Shown piece after piece: positions 1 through 5,956 of a stretch of 11,487 nucleotides of DNA. The position numbers and the translations under genes were made by a program. The notes under the pieces were generated by a model that searched no databases, was not told the origin of the DNA, and saw only the letters and a program-made list of their open reading frames with translations. Source of the DNA: Omnitrophica WOR_2 bacterium RIFCSPHIGHO2_02_FULL_52_10 (GTDB lineage Bacteria; Omnitrophota; Gorgyraeia; Zapsychrales; Zapsychraceae); NCBI GenBank assembly GCA_001805655.1, contig MHGR01000133.1, positions 2,687-14,173 on the forward strand, written 5' to 3'. Numbering within the stretch: the stretch's first letter is position 1; every line of letters begins with the position of its first letter.

Positions 1-1
1 C

Positions 2-745
2 GAAGACGAGCTTTTTACCAAGCTGACCAAAACTTTGAATAAAGTGCCGGGTCAAAATGTTTTCCTCCGGCTCCTGGATATTGGCGGGGACAAAACCCTT
101 CCCTTTTTAAAATTTATCGAACTTAAAAATCCGGCTTTGGGGTTAAACGGCATTCGTTTTCTTTTGAAATACCCGCGCTTATTAGAACTACAACTGCGCG
201 TCTTCTTAAGACTGAGCGCGAAGTTTAATATCCGTGTCCTCGTCCCCATGGTTTCACTGCCTAAGGATATGAAAGATGTCCGCCACTATCTTTCCCAAGC
301 AAAAGAAAAGCTCGCGAAAGAGAACCTGCCCTTCAACCCCAATATTCCCGTGGGAGCTATGATTGAGACACCGGCGGCCCTCATGGGCATCGATGAACTC
401 CTTGAGTATTGTGATTTTCTAAGTTTTGGAACTAATGATTTGGTGCAGTATGTTATGGCTGCCGGGAGAGAGAAGATTGATGTCTCCGATTATTATGAAG
501 CCGGGAATCAACTGATCCTGCCTGCGCTTAAAACAGCCGTCCAGAAAGCAAAAGACCATGGGAAAGAGTGCAGTTTATGCGGAGAATTGGCCGGTAATCT
601 GAAGTTTACTGAGGACCTTTTAAAAGCTGGAATCAGAAATTTCAGCGTGCAGCCATCATTGATCCCAAGCGTCAAAAATAAAATCCATTGTATCCTAAAA
701 GCTGAATCTAAACACTCGGATGAAAGAGAAGCCATTCAAGTGTAG
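2..745 (+). CDS. ptsP: PEP-protein phosphotransferase (PTS enzyme I family), C-terminal part
   Basis: The reading frame is open from base 2, so the gene starts left of the window and about 247 C-terminal residues are visible. They match the PEP-binding TIM-barrel domain of enzyme I, which autophosphorylates from PEP and passes the phosphate to HPr. Visible motifs in order are LLDIGGDK, NPALGLNGIRF, the Mg-binding stretch GAMIETPAA, the PEP-utiliser signature LSFGTNDLVQ (nt 422-448) and CGELAG, whose Cys (codon 578-580) is the catalytic proton donor of the family. The end of the barrel (FSVQPSLIPSVKNKI) is also typical. The gene ends at TAG 743-745 and meets the minus-strand small ORF one base later, so transcription is convergent. 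Whether it belongs to a sugar PTS or a nitrogen-type PTS cannot be told without the N-terminus. Confidence 0.93.
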   Translation, partial: EDELFTKLTKTLNKVPGQNVFLRLLDIGGDKTLPFLKFIELKNPALGLNGIRFLLKYPRLLELQLRVFLRLSAKFNIRVLVPMVSLPKDMKDVRHYLSQAKEKLAKENLPFNPNIPVGAMIETPAALMGIDELLEYCDFLSFGTNDLVQYVMAAGREKIDVSDYYEAGNQLILPALKTAVQKAKDHGKECSLCGELAGNLKFTEDLLKAGIRNFSVQPSLIPSVKNKIHCILKAESKHSDEREAIQV

Positions 746-746
746 T

Positions 747-908
747 TCACTTCTTTGACGCCAACCCTGATCCATCTGTCTTTTTATCTTTTTTACGGCA
801 ATACCCGCTAGAAATTATGCCGAAGCCTTCATTCTCCGAACGCGCAATATCTTTTAAATCCTCCCTTTCTTCTTCCCTCTGTATTTTTGCTTCTTTTTCA
901 CAGCCCAT
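747..908 (-). CDS. Small 53-residue hypothetical protein downstream of the PAS gene
   Basis: I do not recognise this ORF. It starts at ATG (906-908), preceded by AGAGGAG about four bases upstream, and ends at TGA (747-749). Its start lies 15 bp after the PAS gene stop, which suggests co-transcription. The protein is very hydrophilic: an acidic/basic N-terminal half (QREEEREDLKDIARSENEG), a short GFGIISSGYC segment, then a lysine-rich tail. It has two cysteines (residues 3 and 37) and no membrane segment or signal peptide. The good ribosome binding site and tight spacing favour a real gene, but the length is short enough for chance and no homologue is known to me. Confidence 0.45.
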   Translation of the reverse strand: MGCEKEAKIQREEEREDLKDIARSENEGFGIISSGYCRKKDKKTDGSGLASKK

Positions 909-923
909 CGTCTCCTCTAAACT

Positions 924-1400
924 TTAATGCGGGTTTTCCGGATATTTCTTCAAGCGTTCTTCTAATTCCATGACCTTGTTGCGGAGACTATCTATCATTT
1001 TTCGGTCCGTAATATCTTTAATAGTAATAATTATGAGCTTCGTACGGTTGGCCTCCAAATAGAATCGACAGGCGTTGAGCGACATGATGCGCTTGCCGAT
1101 ACCGGGAAAATCATGTTCGACCTCAAAGTTATCAAAACTCTCCGTCCTGGGAAGGATTTCTTCTAAAAGCTGCCGTAGTTTCAGGATATCCCACTGAAAA
1201 TTTCCCAGGTCATAAATAAACTGCCCCTCGGTCTCCTCAGGTTTTACATCGAAGGCCTGATAGAAGGAGCGGCTGGCTAACGCCACCTTTAAATCCTCAT
1301 ACAGAATTATTAACGGATCATGCATGGTATTGATGATACGTTCCGTGTATTCAAGAGCATCCTGAATTTCTAATTCTTTCATTTTCTCTCTAAATTTCAT
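924..1400 (-). CDS. Stand-alone PAS-domain protein
   Basis: The 158-residue protein has one PAS domain (about residues 15-132) and a short charged coiled-coil tail (about 134-152). The segment LGNFQWDILKLRQLLEEILP followed by EVEHDFPGIGKRIMSLNA and IKDITDRK is characteristic of the PAS domain found in CheR/CheB-type fusions and PAS histidine kinases, where a HisKA or methyltransferase domain normally follows. Here the gene stops right after the linker helix, so there is no output domain. It may act as a sensor or dimerisation partner for a kinase encoded elsewhere, or be a remnant. The ATG at 1400 is preceded by GAGGTGAG. A possible -10 lies at 1443-1448. It shares its strand and probably its transcript with the small ORF at 747-908. 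Confidence 0.8.
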   Translation of the reverse strand: MKFREKMKELEIQDALEYTERIINTMHDPLIILYEDLKVALASRSFYQAFDVKPEETEGQFIYDLGNFQWDILKLRQLLEEILPRTESFDNFEVEHDFPGIGKRIMSLNACRFYLEANRTKLIIITIKDITDRKMIDSLRNKVMELEERLKKYPENPH

Positions 1401-1442
1401 GCCTCACCTCGTTTCACTCATTAGTAAAGAAATGGATGAATA

Positions 1443-1448
1443 ATTATA
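1443..1448 (-). promoter_or_regulatory. Candidate -10 box for the PAS gene
   Basis: The minus strand reads TATAAT here, about 43 bp upstream of the PAS start codon. At 17 bp further upstream the hexamer is CGGGAT, a poor -35 match, so the call rests on the perfect -10 alone. Confidence 0.35.
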
Positions 1449-1515
1449 CCACCTTTATTCCTTTCATCCCGTACTATTTTTACCAGGGTTGGGAAGTCGC
1501 CAAGGACAAATAGGG

Positions 1516-1575
1516 ATGGAGCCTGCCGCGGAGACTATTCAATACAGAAGTTTAGACCGAGGCTGGTGGCCGTGA
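1516..1575 (+). pseudogene. comM: comM 3'-end remnant 1
   Basis: Codons 1528-1572 read [15 protein letters not shown] and then TGA, matching the ComM C-terminus EAIQYRSLD seen in the longer fragment at 6033-6497. Upstream of codon 1528 the similarity to comM breaks down through small indels around 1518-1530. Only about 15-20 codons survive, so this is a dead tail. It is followed 67 bp later by a pilin 3' end on the other strand, the same convergent arrangement as the comM/pilin pair at 6497/6600. Confidence 0.7.
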
Positions 1576-1642
1576 GATCTTGATTTGAACCGAAATGATC
1601 TGGGGCATGGCACGGGAGTGGGGCAAATCCGCATCTGTCCGA

Positions 1643-1741
1643 TTAACACCCCGGAACAGACGGGCAGGCGATACTTCCCGCGTTACAGCACGGGTTCGCC
1701 GCGGAAGCCGGTCCCTGGTTCATTTCCAGCTCAAAAAGCTG
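1643..1741 (-). pseudogene. Type IV pilin-like gene, 3'-end remnant
   Basis: Read on the minus strand this encodes about 33 residues ending ANPCCNAGSIACPSVPGC and then TAA (1643-1645). The intact pilin at 6600-7031 ends ANPCCNAGSIACPSVPAC. Over the last 31 codons there are only two amino-acid changes (Asp to Glu, Ala to Gly), while several codons differ synonymously (GGG/GGA, AGC/AGT, TGT/TGC, CCT/CCG). The copy therefore diverged as a functional gene before being truncated, rather than being a recent duplication. It is cut at about 1730-1741, where it joins a comM fragment on the opposite strand. No prepilin start or N-terminus is present. Confidence 0.85.
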
Positions 1742-1842
1742 CGCGCACGATTGCAGATTTGGCAAGCTCGGAATAGTTCAAAACCGAACACTTGGCGGAG
1801 GCGATACAGTACCGCTCGTTAGACAGAGATTTTTTTGGTTAG
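1741..1842 (+). pseudogene. comM: comM 3'-end remnant 2 with in-frame stop
   Basis: The frame reads ARTIADLASSE, a TAG at 1774-1776, then [21 protein letters not shown] and TAG at 1840-1842. It aligns codon for codon with [33 protein letters not shown] at the end of the right-hand comM fragment, where the in-frame stop replaces a CAG codon. Most other codon differences are synonymous, so this tail came from a diverged comM copy and not from direct duplication of the one at 6497. It is joined on the left to a pilin remnant and borders the island, whose last gene ends at 1864. Confidence 0.85.
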
Positions 1843-1863
1843 AGATGACCATAGGCTAGAAGT

Positions 1864-2742
1864 TTAGGATTTAATTGTTTGAACATCTATTGATTTTTCC
1901 TCCTGCTTGCTCAGTTGGTCTTTTGAAATCATATCCTGAACCACATTTCGTACAAAGTCCATCGGAACAACAGAAGCTAAACCAGAATTCTCGACAAATT
2001 TAATTCTAGGTTGCGGTGGATCGCTCTGCAAACTATAAGCAATTTCTTCGTAAGGAATATACCCTTTCACTAAACCTAACAAAAACGCACGGTTCACAGG
2101 TGTCGTCCCTTGAATGCTTACAATGGCAGGTTTCAAAATTACCGGACCGCCACTATTCCCTGGGAAAACCGATGAGTCCACCAAAAAAGTTTTTGTAGAT
2201 CTTATGATCTCATCATCCAATCTTGAAATAATGCCGCCTTTAACAATGACATATTTCTTTTCTTCACCAGCGATTCCCATAGGAAATCCTAATACAAAAA
2301 TTTCATCTCCTTGTGATATGCCTAACTCCTTTATTTTATCCATATAGGCGAAATCACTTTCTGTTATCCAAAAGAACTCAACATTGTCCTGTTGTAGCTT
2401 ATCTGCGGCTATTGGGACTATTCCTACATCAACATCTTTTTCTTGATGTGTTTTCCAAAGCGGGCTGTTCTTATCATCAAATAGCGGCAAAAAATATCGC
2501 CTCGAGCCGCTTGCATGATTAAACTTTAACCACACTTCTTTTTTAGTATCGAATACATGCCGATTTGAAACAAGGAATGTCCTGAAAAATTCTTCTCCTC
2601 TATCATTTTTATTCCCTGTCGGAAAACCAACCAAGAAACCGGTGGCGATCGAACGAAATTTCTCTGATTCGCCATTTTGTGGTGCAATCTTTTCCTCGAT
2701 AGAAACAACTGCATCAAGATATTGTCTTGGTAATAATGACAC
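1864..2742 (-). CDS. Trypsin-like serine protease, cytoplasmic
   Basis: The 292-residue protein has a chymotrypsin/trypsin-type fold with a complete apparent triad: His62 in SNRHVF, Asp105 in KDVDVGIV and Ser197 in FPGNSGGPV. A GDEIFVLGFP strand precedes the serine half. There is no signal peptide or membrane segment and no PDZ domain, so it differs from DegP-type proteases and should act in the cytoplasm. The start is GTG (2740-2742) with GGGGAGGG seven bases upstream. It begins 20 bp after the HNH gene stop, so the two are very likely co-transcribed. The C-terminal 25 residues are charged and probably disordered. Its substrate is unknown. Such lone proteases occur in defence islands, where they can act as effectors or regulators; that role here is inference from context. 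Confidence 0.87.
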   Translation of the reverse strand: MSLLPRQYLDAVVSIEEKIAPQNGESEKFRSIATGFLVGFPTGNKNDRGEEFFRTFLVSNRHVFDTKKEVWLKFNHASGSRRYFLPLFDDKNSPLWKTHQEKDVDVGIVPIAADKLQQDNVEFFWITESDFAYMDKIKELGISQGDEIFVLGFPMGIAGEEKKYVIVKGGIISRLDDEIIRSTKTFLVDSSVFPGNSGGPVILKPAIVSIQGTTPVNRAFLLGLVKGYIPYEEIAYSLQSDPPQPRIKFVENSGLASVVPMDFVRNVVQDMISKDQLSKQEEKSIDVQTIKS

Positions 2743-2764
2743 TTAATTGCCCTCCCCTAGAATT
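2739..2764. repeat. Imperfect direct repeat flanking the HNH gene (copy 1)
   Basis: This stretch matches 3165-3190 at 21 of 26 positions in the same orientation. On the minus strand it contains the protease ribosome binding site and GTG start (GGGGAGGGCAATTAAGTGT), and it also overlaps the HNH stop codon. Confidence 0.55.
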
Positions 2765-3065
2765 AGTTTCTGATCTTACACGTAAAATTTGGATAATCAT
2801 CCCCTTTATGGCGATTATTTTCCCATTGAAGGGGTTGTAAATTGCTCAAATCGTCTGTCCCGCCTTTAGAAACTGGGTTGATATGATCAATCTCCCATCC
2901 CCATTGTTCTGTTTTACCGTACTTCTGCCTTTGCATACTCGCCCCACATTTATCCTTCCTATAACTTGGATATTGTGGTTCGGGTGTTCCTTTTTGCCAA
3001 ACGGCTTCAACAGTTCTTTCATCAAATGATCCACCGCTTGTAGTTGTGTTTGGATTACGGCCCAT
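2763..3065 (-). CDS. Small HNH endonuclease
   Basis: This 100-residue protein carries a compact HNH nuclease domain: WEIDHINPVSKGGTDDLSNL with Asp60-His61 and Asn75, then QPLQWENNRHKGD with Asn84 as the likely third HNH residue. Cys40 lies in KDKCGA; the usual second zinc CxxC pair is missing. The N-terminal SFDERTVEAVWQKG helix is typical of this small family, found in phages and mobile elements and beside restriction genes. The ATG at 3065 has GGAGG eight bases upstream. The gene sits between the endonuclease terminator (3101-3133) and the protease gene, within imperfect 26-bp direct repeats (2739-2764 and 3165-3190). It may be a nicking or homing-type enzyme or part of a two-gene unit with the protease. 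Confidence 0.85.
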   Translation of the reverse strand: MGRNPNTTTSGGSFDERTVEAVWQKGTPEPQYPSYRKDKCGASMQRQKYGKTEQWGWEIDHINPVSKGGTDDLSNLQPLQWENNRHKGDDYPNFTCKIRN

Positions 3066-3100
3066 AATTCATCCCTCCTATTTAACGGTATAAAAAATAA

Positions 3101-3133
3101 ACCATAGCCCTTGAACTCCATTAGGACTATGGT
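3101..3133 (-). terminator. Intrinsic terminator after the restriction endonuclease gene
   Basis: On the minus strand ACCATAGTCC pairs with GGGCTATGGT (ten pairs, one G-T) around a 13-base loop, followed at once by TTATTTTTTATACC. It lies about 90 bp after the endonuclease stop and 35 bp before the HNH start, so it separates the R-M genes from the HNH-protease pair, or acts as an attenuator in the leader of that pair. Confidence 0.7.
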
Positions 3134-3164
3134 AAAGTAATTCAGGGGTTAAAAATAATCGCTA

Positions 3165-3190
3165 ATACTTAATTACCCTCACCCAGAGTT
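3165..3190. repeat. Imperfect direct repeat flanking the HNH gene (copy 2)
   Basis: Partner of 2739-2764 (21 of 26 identical, offset 426 bp). On the minus strand it reads like a ribosome binding site plus start (GGTGAGGGTAATTAAGTAT), but the start codon position is GTA and no long ORF follows. Confidence 0.55.
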
Positions 3191-3211
3191 GCCGCTCTGG
3201 GCTTTTCTTTT
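3182..3211 (+). terminator. Plus-strand intrinsic terminator with no plus-strand gene
   Basis: CCCAGAG, a six-base loop TTGCCG and CTCTGGG are followed by CTTTTCTTTT on the plus strand. All neighbouring genes are on the minus strand, where the hairpin is followed by TGAGGGT and has no U-tract. It could end a short plus-strand RNA starting near 3145. Confidence 0.5.
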
Positions 3212-3220
3212 AACTTCCAA

Positions 3221-4069
3221 TCATAATTTACCCTCTTCCAAATCAACTGGCGGTTCTATCCCAAGAAATTCTCTGTATATCCTATCTTTGTATTCCTTGC
3301 CAATTTCATTTACCGCGCTAATGAAAGCTCGATAAGTTCCGATCCCACCAATTTTTTCCCAAAATTCGTCTCCAATCAGCACCACATCGTCATTTTTCAT
3401 GTTGAACCAACGTGCTGGGAAAGTCCAGTTATAATCTGCGCGCTTCCCATAAGGATTATATGGTAGTGCATAATAAGCGCCATCCATCTGCAAAGGCTCC
3501 ATACTATAAAGCTTCAGAATTTTTTCTTTACTTACCTTTGTTTGATCACTGTTGGGGAGAGGGGCCTTTAATTCAAAAACATACTTCTTCCCATTTTTTC
3601 TATCTTCAGCATAAACATCGCAGATAACTGTCGTTGGAATCAGTTTCTTATCTTTGCCACCTAGAATGTATGACAATTCCTCTTTCCAATTCGGTCTTAT
3701 TTTTTTTGCTCCCCTTTCTGAATGTTCTAGTTTGTTCAAAACCTCTTGGATTCGGCGTAACCTCTCGGAATTAACCTGTCCTCTTATATTGAATCCTTGG
3801 ACGCCATATCCTAAACCTTTATTCGCGGCTACTATCGCCAATTTTTCCCACGCGTTACCAAAAGGAGTTACAAATCTTCTTTCAAAATGTGAGCCCTTAA
3901 AGATTTCGTCAGGCACCAGAGCGGCATATAAAGGTTTTTCCGCCCGATGATCTTCCTTAATAAACGGATCCTCAACCAATACCTTATGCATAATCCTATC
4001 CATCATCGTCTTGATGACAGACTGTATGGCCATTTTCATTTCTTTTTTATCTGTCATACCTTTTTCCAT
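3221..4069 (-). CDS. Type II restriction endonuclease, TdeIII-like, PD-(D/E)XK
   Basis: The 282-residue protein looks like the TdeIII family of type II restriction enzymes: TPFGNAWEKLA near residue 68, IICDVYA-type strand with Asp151 (sequence TTVICDVYA), the catalytic E-x-K in FELKAP (Glu166, Lys168) followed by LPNSDQTKVSKEKILKL, then ALPYNPYGKRADYNW, and GDEFWEKIGGIGTY near residue 233. Asp151 and Glu166-x-Lys168 form the PD-(D/E)XK metal site. TdeIII itself is known to cut GGNCC; whether this enzyme does is not shown. The gene overlaps the methyltransferase stop. ATG at 4069 has no clear ribosome binding site; a second in-frame ATG at 4057 makes a four-base ATGA overlap with the methyltransferase stop and may be the real start (278 residues). 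The tight coupling fits a methylase-first R-M pair. Confidence 0.85.
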   Translation of the reverse strand: MEKGMTDKKEMKMAIQSVIKTMMDRIMHKVLVEDPFIKEDHRAEKPLYAALVPDEIFKGSHFERRFVTPFGNAWEKLAIVAANKGLGYGVQGFNIRGQVNSERLRRIQEVLNKLEHSERGAKKIRPNWKEELSYILGGKDKKLIPTTVICDVYAEDRKNGKKYVFELKAPLPNSDQTKVSKEKILKLYSMEPLQMDGAYYALPYNPYGKRADYNWTFPARWFNMKNDDVVLIGDEFWEKIGGIGTYRAFISAVNEIGKEYKDRIYREFLGIEPPVDLEEGKL

Positions 4070-5250
4070 ATCAGAATACTTTCGTAGAAAGCACCTTCTC
4101 TTCGACCCGTTCTTCTGTTGACATGTCGTTCAACACGGCCGATGGGTTTAAAGCCAACCTCCTCTGGTTTGTATAAATTGAATTTGTCGTTAACGACAAT
4201 TAAGGCGAGCGCATCTTTTACCATAAAGTCTCTTGTGTGAGACAGCACTTCATTTATTCCTTTAATGTAATCTTTGCGTGCCTGTTCTGACTGCCCGTTC
4301 TTAGCCGCTCCGATTTCTCGTGTTTCATTATTTTGTAAACCGAATAATTCATAAGCATATTTGTGTTGCTCATGATAGTCAATAAGTCCAATATACGGTG
4401 GTGATGTAAAAACCATATCAATTCCCTTGGGCAACTTTACCTCGTGGGAATCATCGTGATTGACGATAACAGAAGCTTTCGTGCGAATTTTGGCGAATTC
4501 CCTTATCCGGTCTATTGTGTCGAGGGTATATCGATATAAAAACTTATATGCCTCATCAACCGGCTGACATGTCCTATCATGTTTATAACAATAATATGCT
4601 TTGGTTTGTGGGTTTTTGGGAAAATCTAAATCATAATGAGTTACCAAACGAGCAGAGCGGGCTGATCGCGACAGAATGACTTTCAGCAAATCTTGATAGG
4701 TATAATTTCTAATTAATCCCTTAAAATACAAAAGCTCTCGTTGTGTATTTGCCGAGAACCATGTCTTTATGTATTCGCTTTCCGTTGATAATTGACCATT
4801 ACCTCTGGTCTTCCTAAAAATCGAACCGTATTTAAAATCGTATAAATTTCTCAAAATATCCTTGAATTCTTTCTCAAGCAACAAAACATCATATTCTGCT
4901 GTTTTTACCTTTGCTAACAACGTGTTAAAGACCGAAATATCAGTACCAACCGAATCAATACCCAAGACATTTGCTTCGACTAAAGTGGTCCCTGAGCCGC
5001 AAAAAGGATCATAAACTAATTTAGGGGCATATTTTCTTAAAAAGATCTCAACCAGTTGAGGAATAAATTTTCCCATGTAAGGGTGCAACCTGTGGACGTG
5101 CTTTGTTCTTTCAATCTCAGGCAAATCACGTTCACGCCAATTCAAATTTAATTCTTCAAGTTTGGTTAAACGATTTACACTTGCAAAATCCGTTAAAGGC
5201 ATTTCGTTGTATTGTTTTGCAATTTTGTGAGCTACAGCATTATCATACAT
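4054..5250 (-). CDS. DNA methyltransferase of the R-M system (m4C/m6A class)
   Basis: The 398-residue protein has the S-adenosylmethionine-binding motif DPFCGSGTT (residues 81-89) preceded by the motif-X-like stretch HRLHPYMGKFIPQLVEIF (residues 53-70), then GTDIS (103-107), a long variable region (about 120-270) that probably holds target recognition, and the catalytic motif TSPPY (282-286). The order X, I, variable region, IV is the alpha-type arrangement. TSPPY is commonest in N4-cytosine enzymes but also occurs in N6-adenine ones, so the modified base is left open. The start has a strong AGGAGGAGG six bases upstream of ATG 5250. It follows the LexA-like gene by 73 bp and overlaps the endonuclease, giving repressor, methylase, endonuclease order. 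An inverted repeat (5274-5314) lies just upstream. Confidence 0.93.
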   Translation of the reverse strand: MYDNAVAHKIAKQYNEMPLTDFASVNRLTKLEELNLNWRERDLPEIERTKHVHRLHPYMGKFIPQLVEIFLRKYAPKLVYDPFCGSGTTLVEANVLGIDSVGTDISVFNTLLAKVKTAEYDVLLLEKEFKDILRNLYDFKYGSIFRKTRGNGQLSTESEYIKTWFSANTQRELLYFKGLIRNYTYQDLLKVILSRSARSARLVTHYDLDFPKNPQTKAYYCYKHDRTCQPVDEAYKFLYRYTLDTIDRIREFAKIRTKASVIVNHDDSHEVKLPKGIDMVFTSPPYIGLIDYHEQHKYAYELFGLQNNETREIGAAKNGQSEQARKDYIKGINEVLSHTRDFMVKDALALIVVNDKFNLYKPEEVGFKPIGRVERHVNRRTGRREGAFYESILIWKKV

Positions 5251-5273
5251 AGAAAACCTCCTCCTCTTTTTAC

Positions 5274-5314
5274 CAATGTGCAGAGGGGAAATTTTTGGGG
5301 AATGCTACACATTG
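5274..5314. promoter_or_regulatory. Inverted repeat in the methyltransferase leader, candidate operator
   Basis: CAATGTG (5274-5280) and CACATTG (5308-5314) are perfect 7-bp arms, 27 bp apart, in the 73-bp gap between the LexA-like gene and the methyltransferase. The interior holds two similar G-rich stretches on the plus strand (GAGGGGAAATT and TGGGGAATG). The position suits a regulator-binding site or an mRNA hairpin for the R-M genes. Confidence 0.4.
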
Positions 5315-5323
5315 AAATTGTTG

Positions 5324-5947
5324 TTAAAATTCTGGAATCGCTGTGACAACAATTCCTTGAATCTGAAAATCCTTTGTTAAAACAATCGGCTGATGGTCTT
5401 TATTTTTCGATCTTGGCTTCAAAATAACGGTTTCGCCAGCCGAATGAAATTCCTTCACCGTCGCTTCATCGTCAATTAAGGCTACCACTATATCACCATC
5501 TTGAGCGGTTGCTTGCTGCCGGATTAAGAGAAAATCGCCATCATTAATTCCTTTTAGATCCATTGAGTCGCTCTTGGCTCTTAATAAAAAATATTTAGCC
5601 GGCGGTTTGGCCAATTTGGTGGAAACCGGGATCATCGCTTCGACATTCTCTTCCGCCAATACTGGAACGCCGCAAGAAATGCTACCCACCAACGGGACAT
5701 CGACCGTCTGCGCGCGTATTGATTCATCGGCAATGCCATTGACAAGCTGCAAATTGCCATCTCGTTTGCGACGCATAGCGCCCTTTTCAATCAAATTTTC
5801 GTAGATTACTGCGGCGGAACGGGGAGAACGGTAACCTAATGAAGCCATAAGCTCGCGAATGGAAGGGATTCTTCCCCTGTGCATGAGAGAATTACGGATT
5901 TCCCGAAGGGCCTCTAATTCTTTGTTTGATATGTCCTGAACTTTCAT
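5324..5947 (-). CDS. lexA: LexA-like self-cleaving transcriptional repressor (HTH + S24 peptidase)
   Basis: From ATG 5947 the protein has 207 residues. Residues 1-70 form a LexA winged helix-turn-helix (IPSIRELMASLGYRSPRSAA, then ENLIEKG). A short linker leads to the S24 domain: cleavage site SISCGVPVLAEENVE with Cys92-Gly93 in place of the Ala-Gly of E. coli LexA (Cys-Gly is the UmuD type), catalytic Ser128 in KSDSM and Lys165 in IDDEATVKEF. It should bind operators as a dimer and cleave itself when RecA filaments form on damaged DNA. An upstream in-frame GTG at 5965 would add six residues, but that codon lies beside the likely -10 box, so I chose the ATG. It is the first gene of the island and probably controls it. 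It could also be the host LexA, but its setting argues for an element-specific regulator. Confidence 0.9.
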   Translation of the reverse strand: MKVQDISNKELEALREIRNSLMHRGRIPSIRELMASLGYRSPRSAAVIYENLIEKGAMRRKRDGNLQLVNGIADESIRAQTVDVPLVGSISCGVPVLAEENVEAMIPVSTKLAKPPAKYFLLRAKSDSMDLKGINDGDFLLIRQQATAQDGDIVVALIDDEATVKEFHSAGETVILKPRSKNKDHQPIVLTKDFQIQGIVVTAIPEF

Positions 5948-5956
5948 ACATTCACA

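Noticed and set aside
1583..1612. A possible further degenerate comM tail (GAACCGAAATGATCTGG)
   Set aside because: It resembles CAAACCGAACATCTGG of comM but the frame and continuation do not hold, so chance is as likely.
1585..1822. Two overlapping plus-strand frames of 63 and 75 codons
   Set aside because: They run through antisense pilin tail and comM tail; the meaningful readings are the two remnants, not these chimeric frames.
2846..3121. A 91-codon minus-strand frame overlapping the HNH gene
   Set aside because: It lies in another frame, has no HNH motif and its start falls in the terminator loop; the HNH frame has a proper ribosome binding site.
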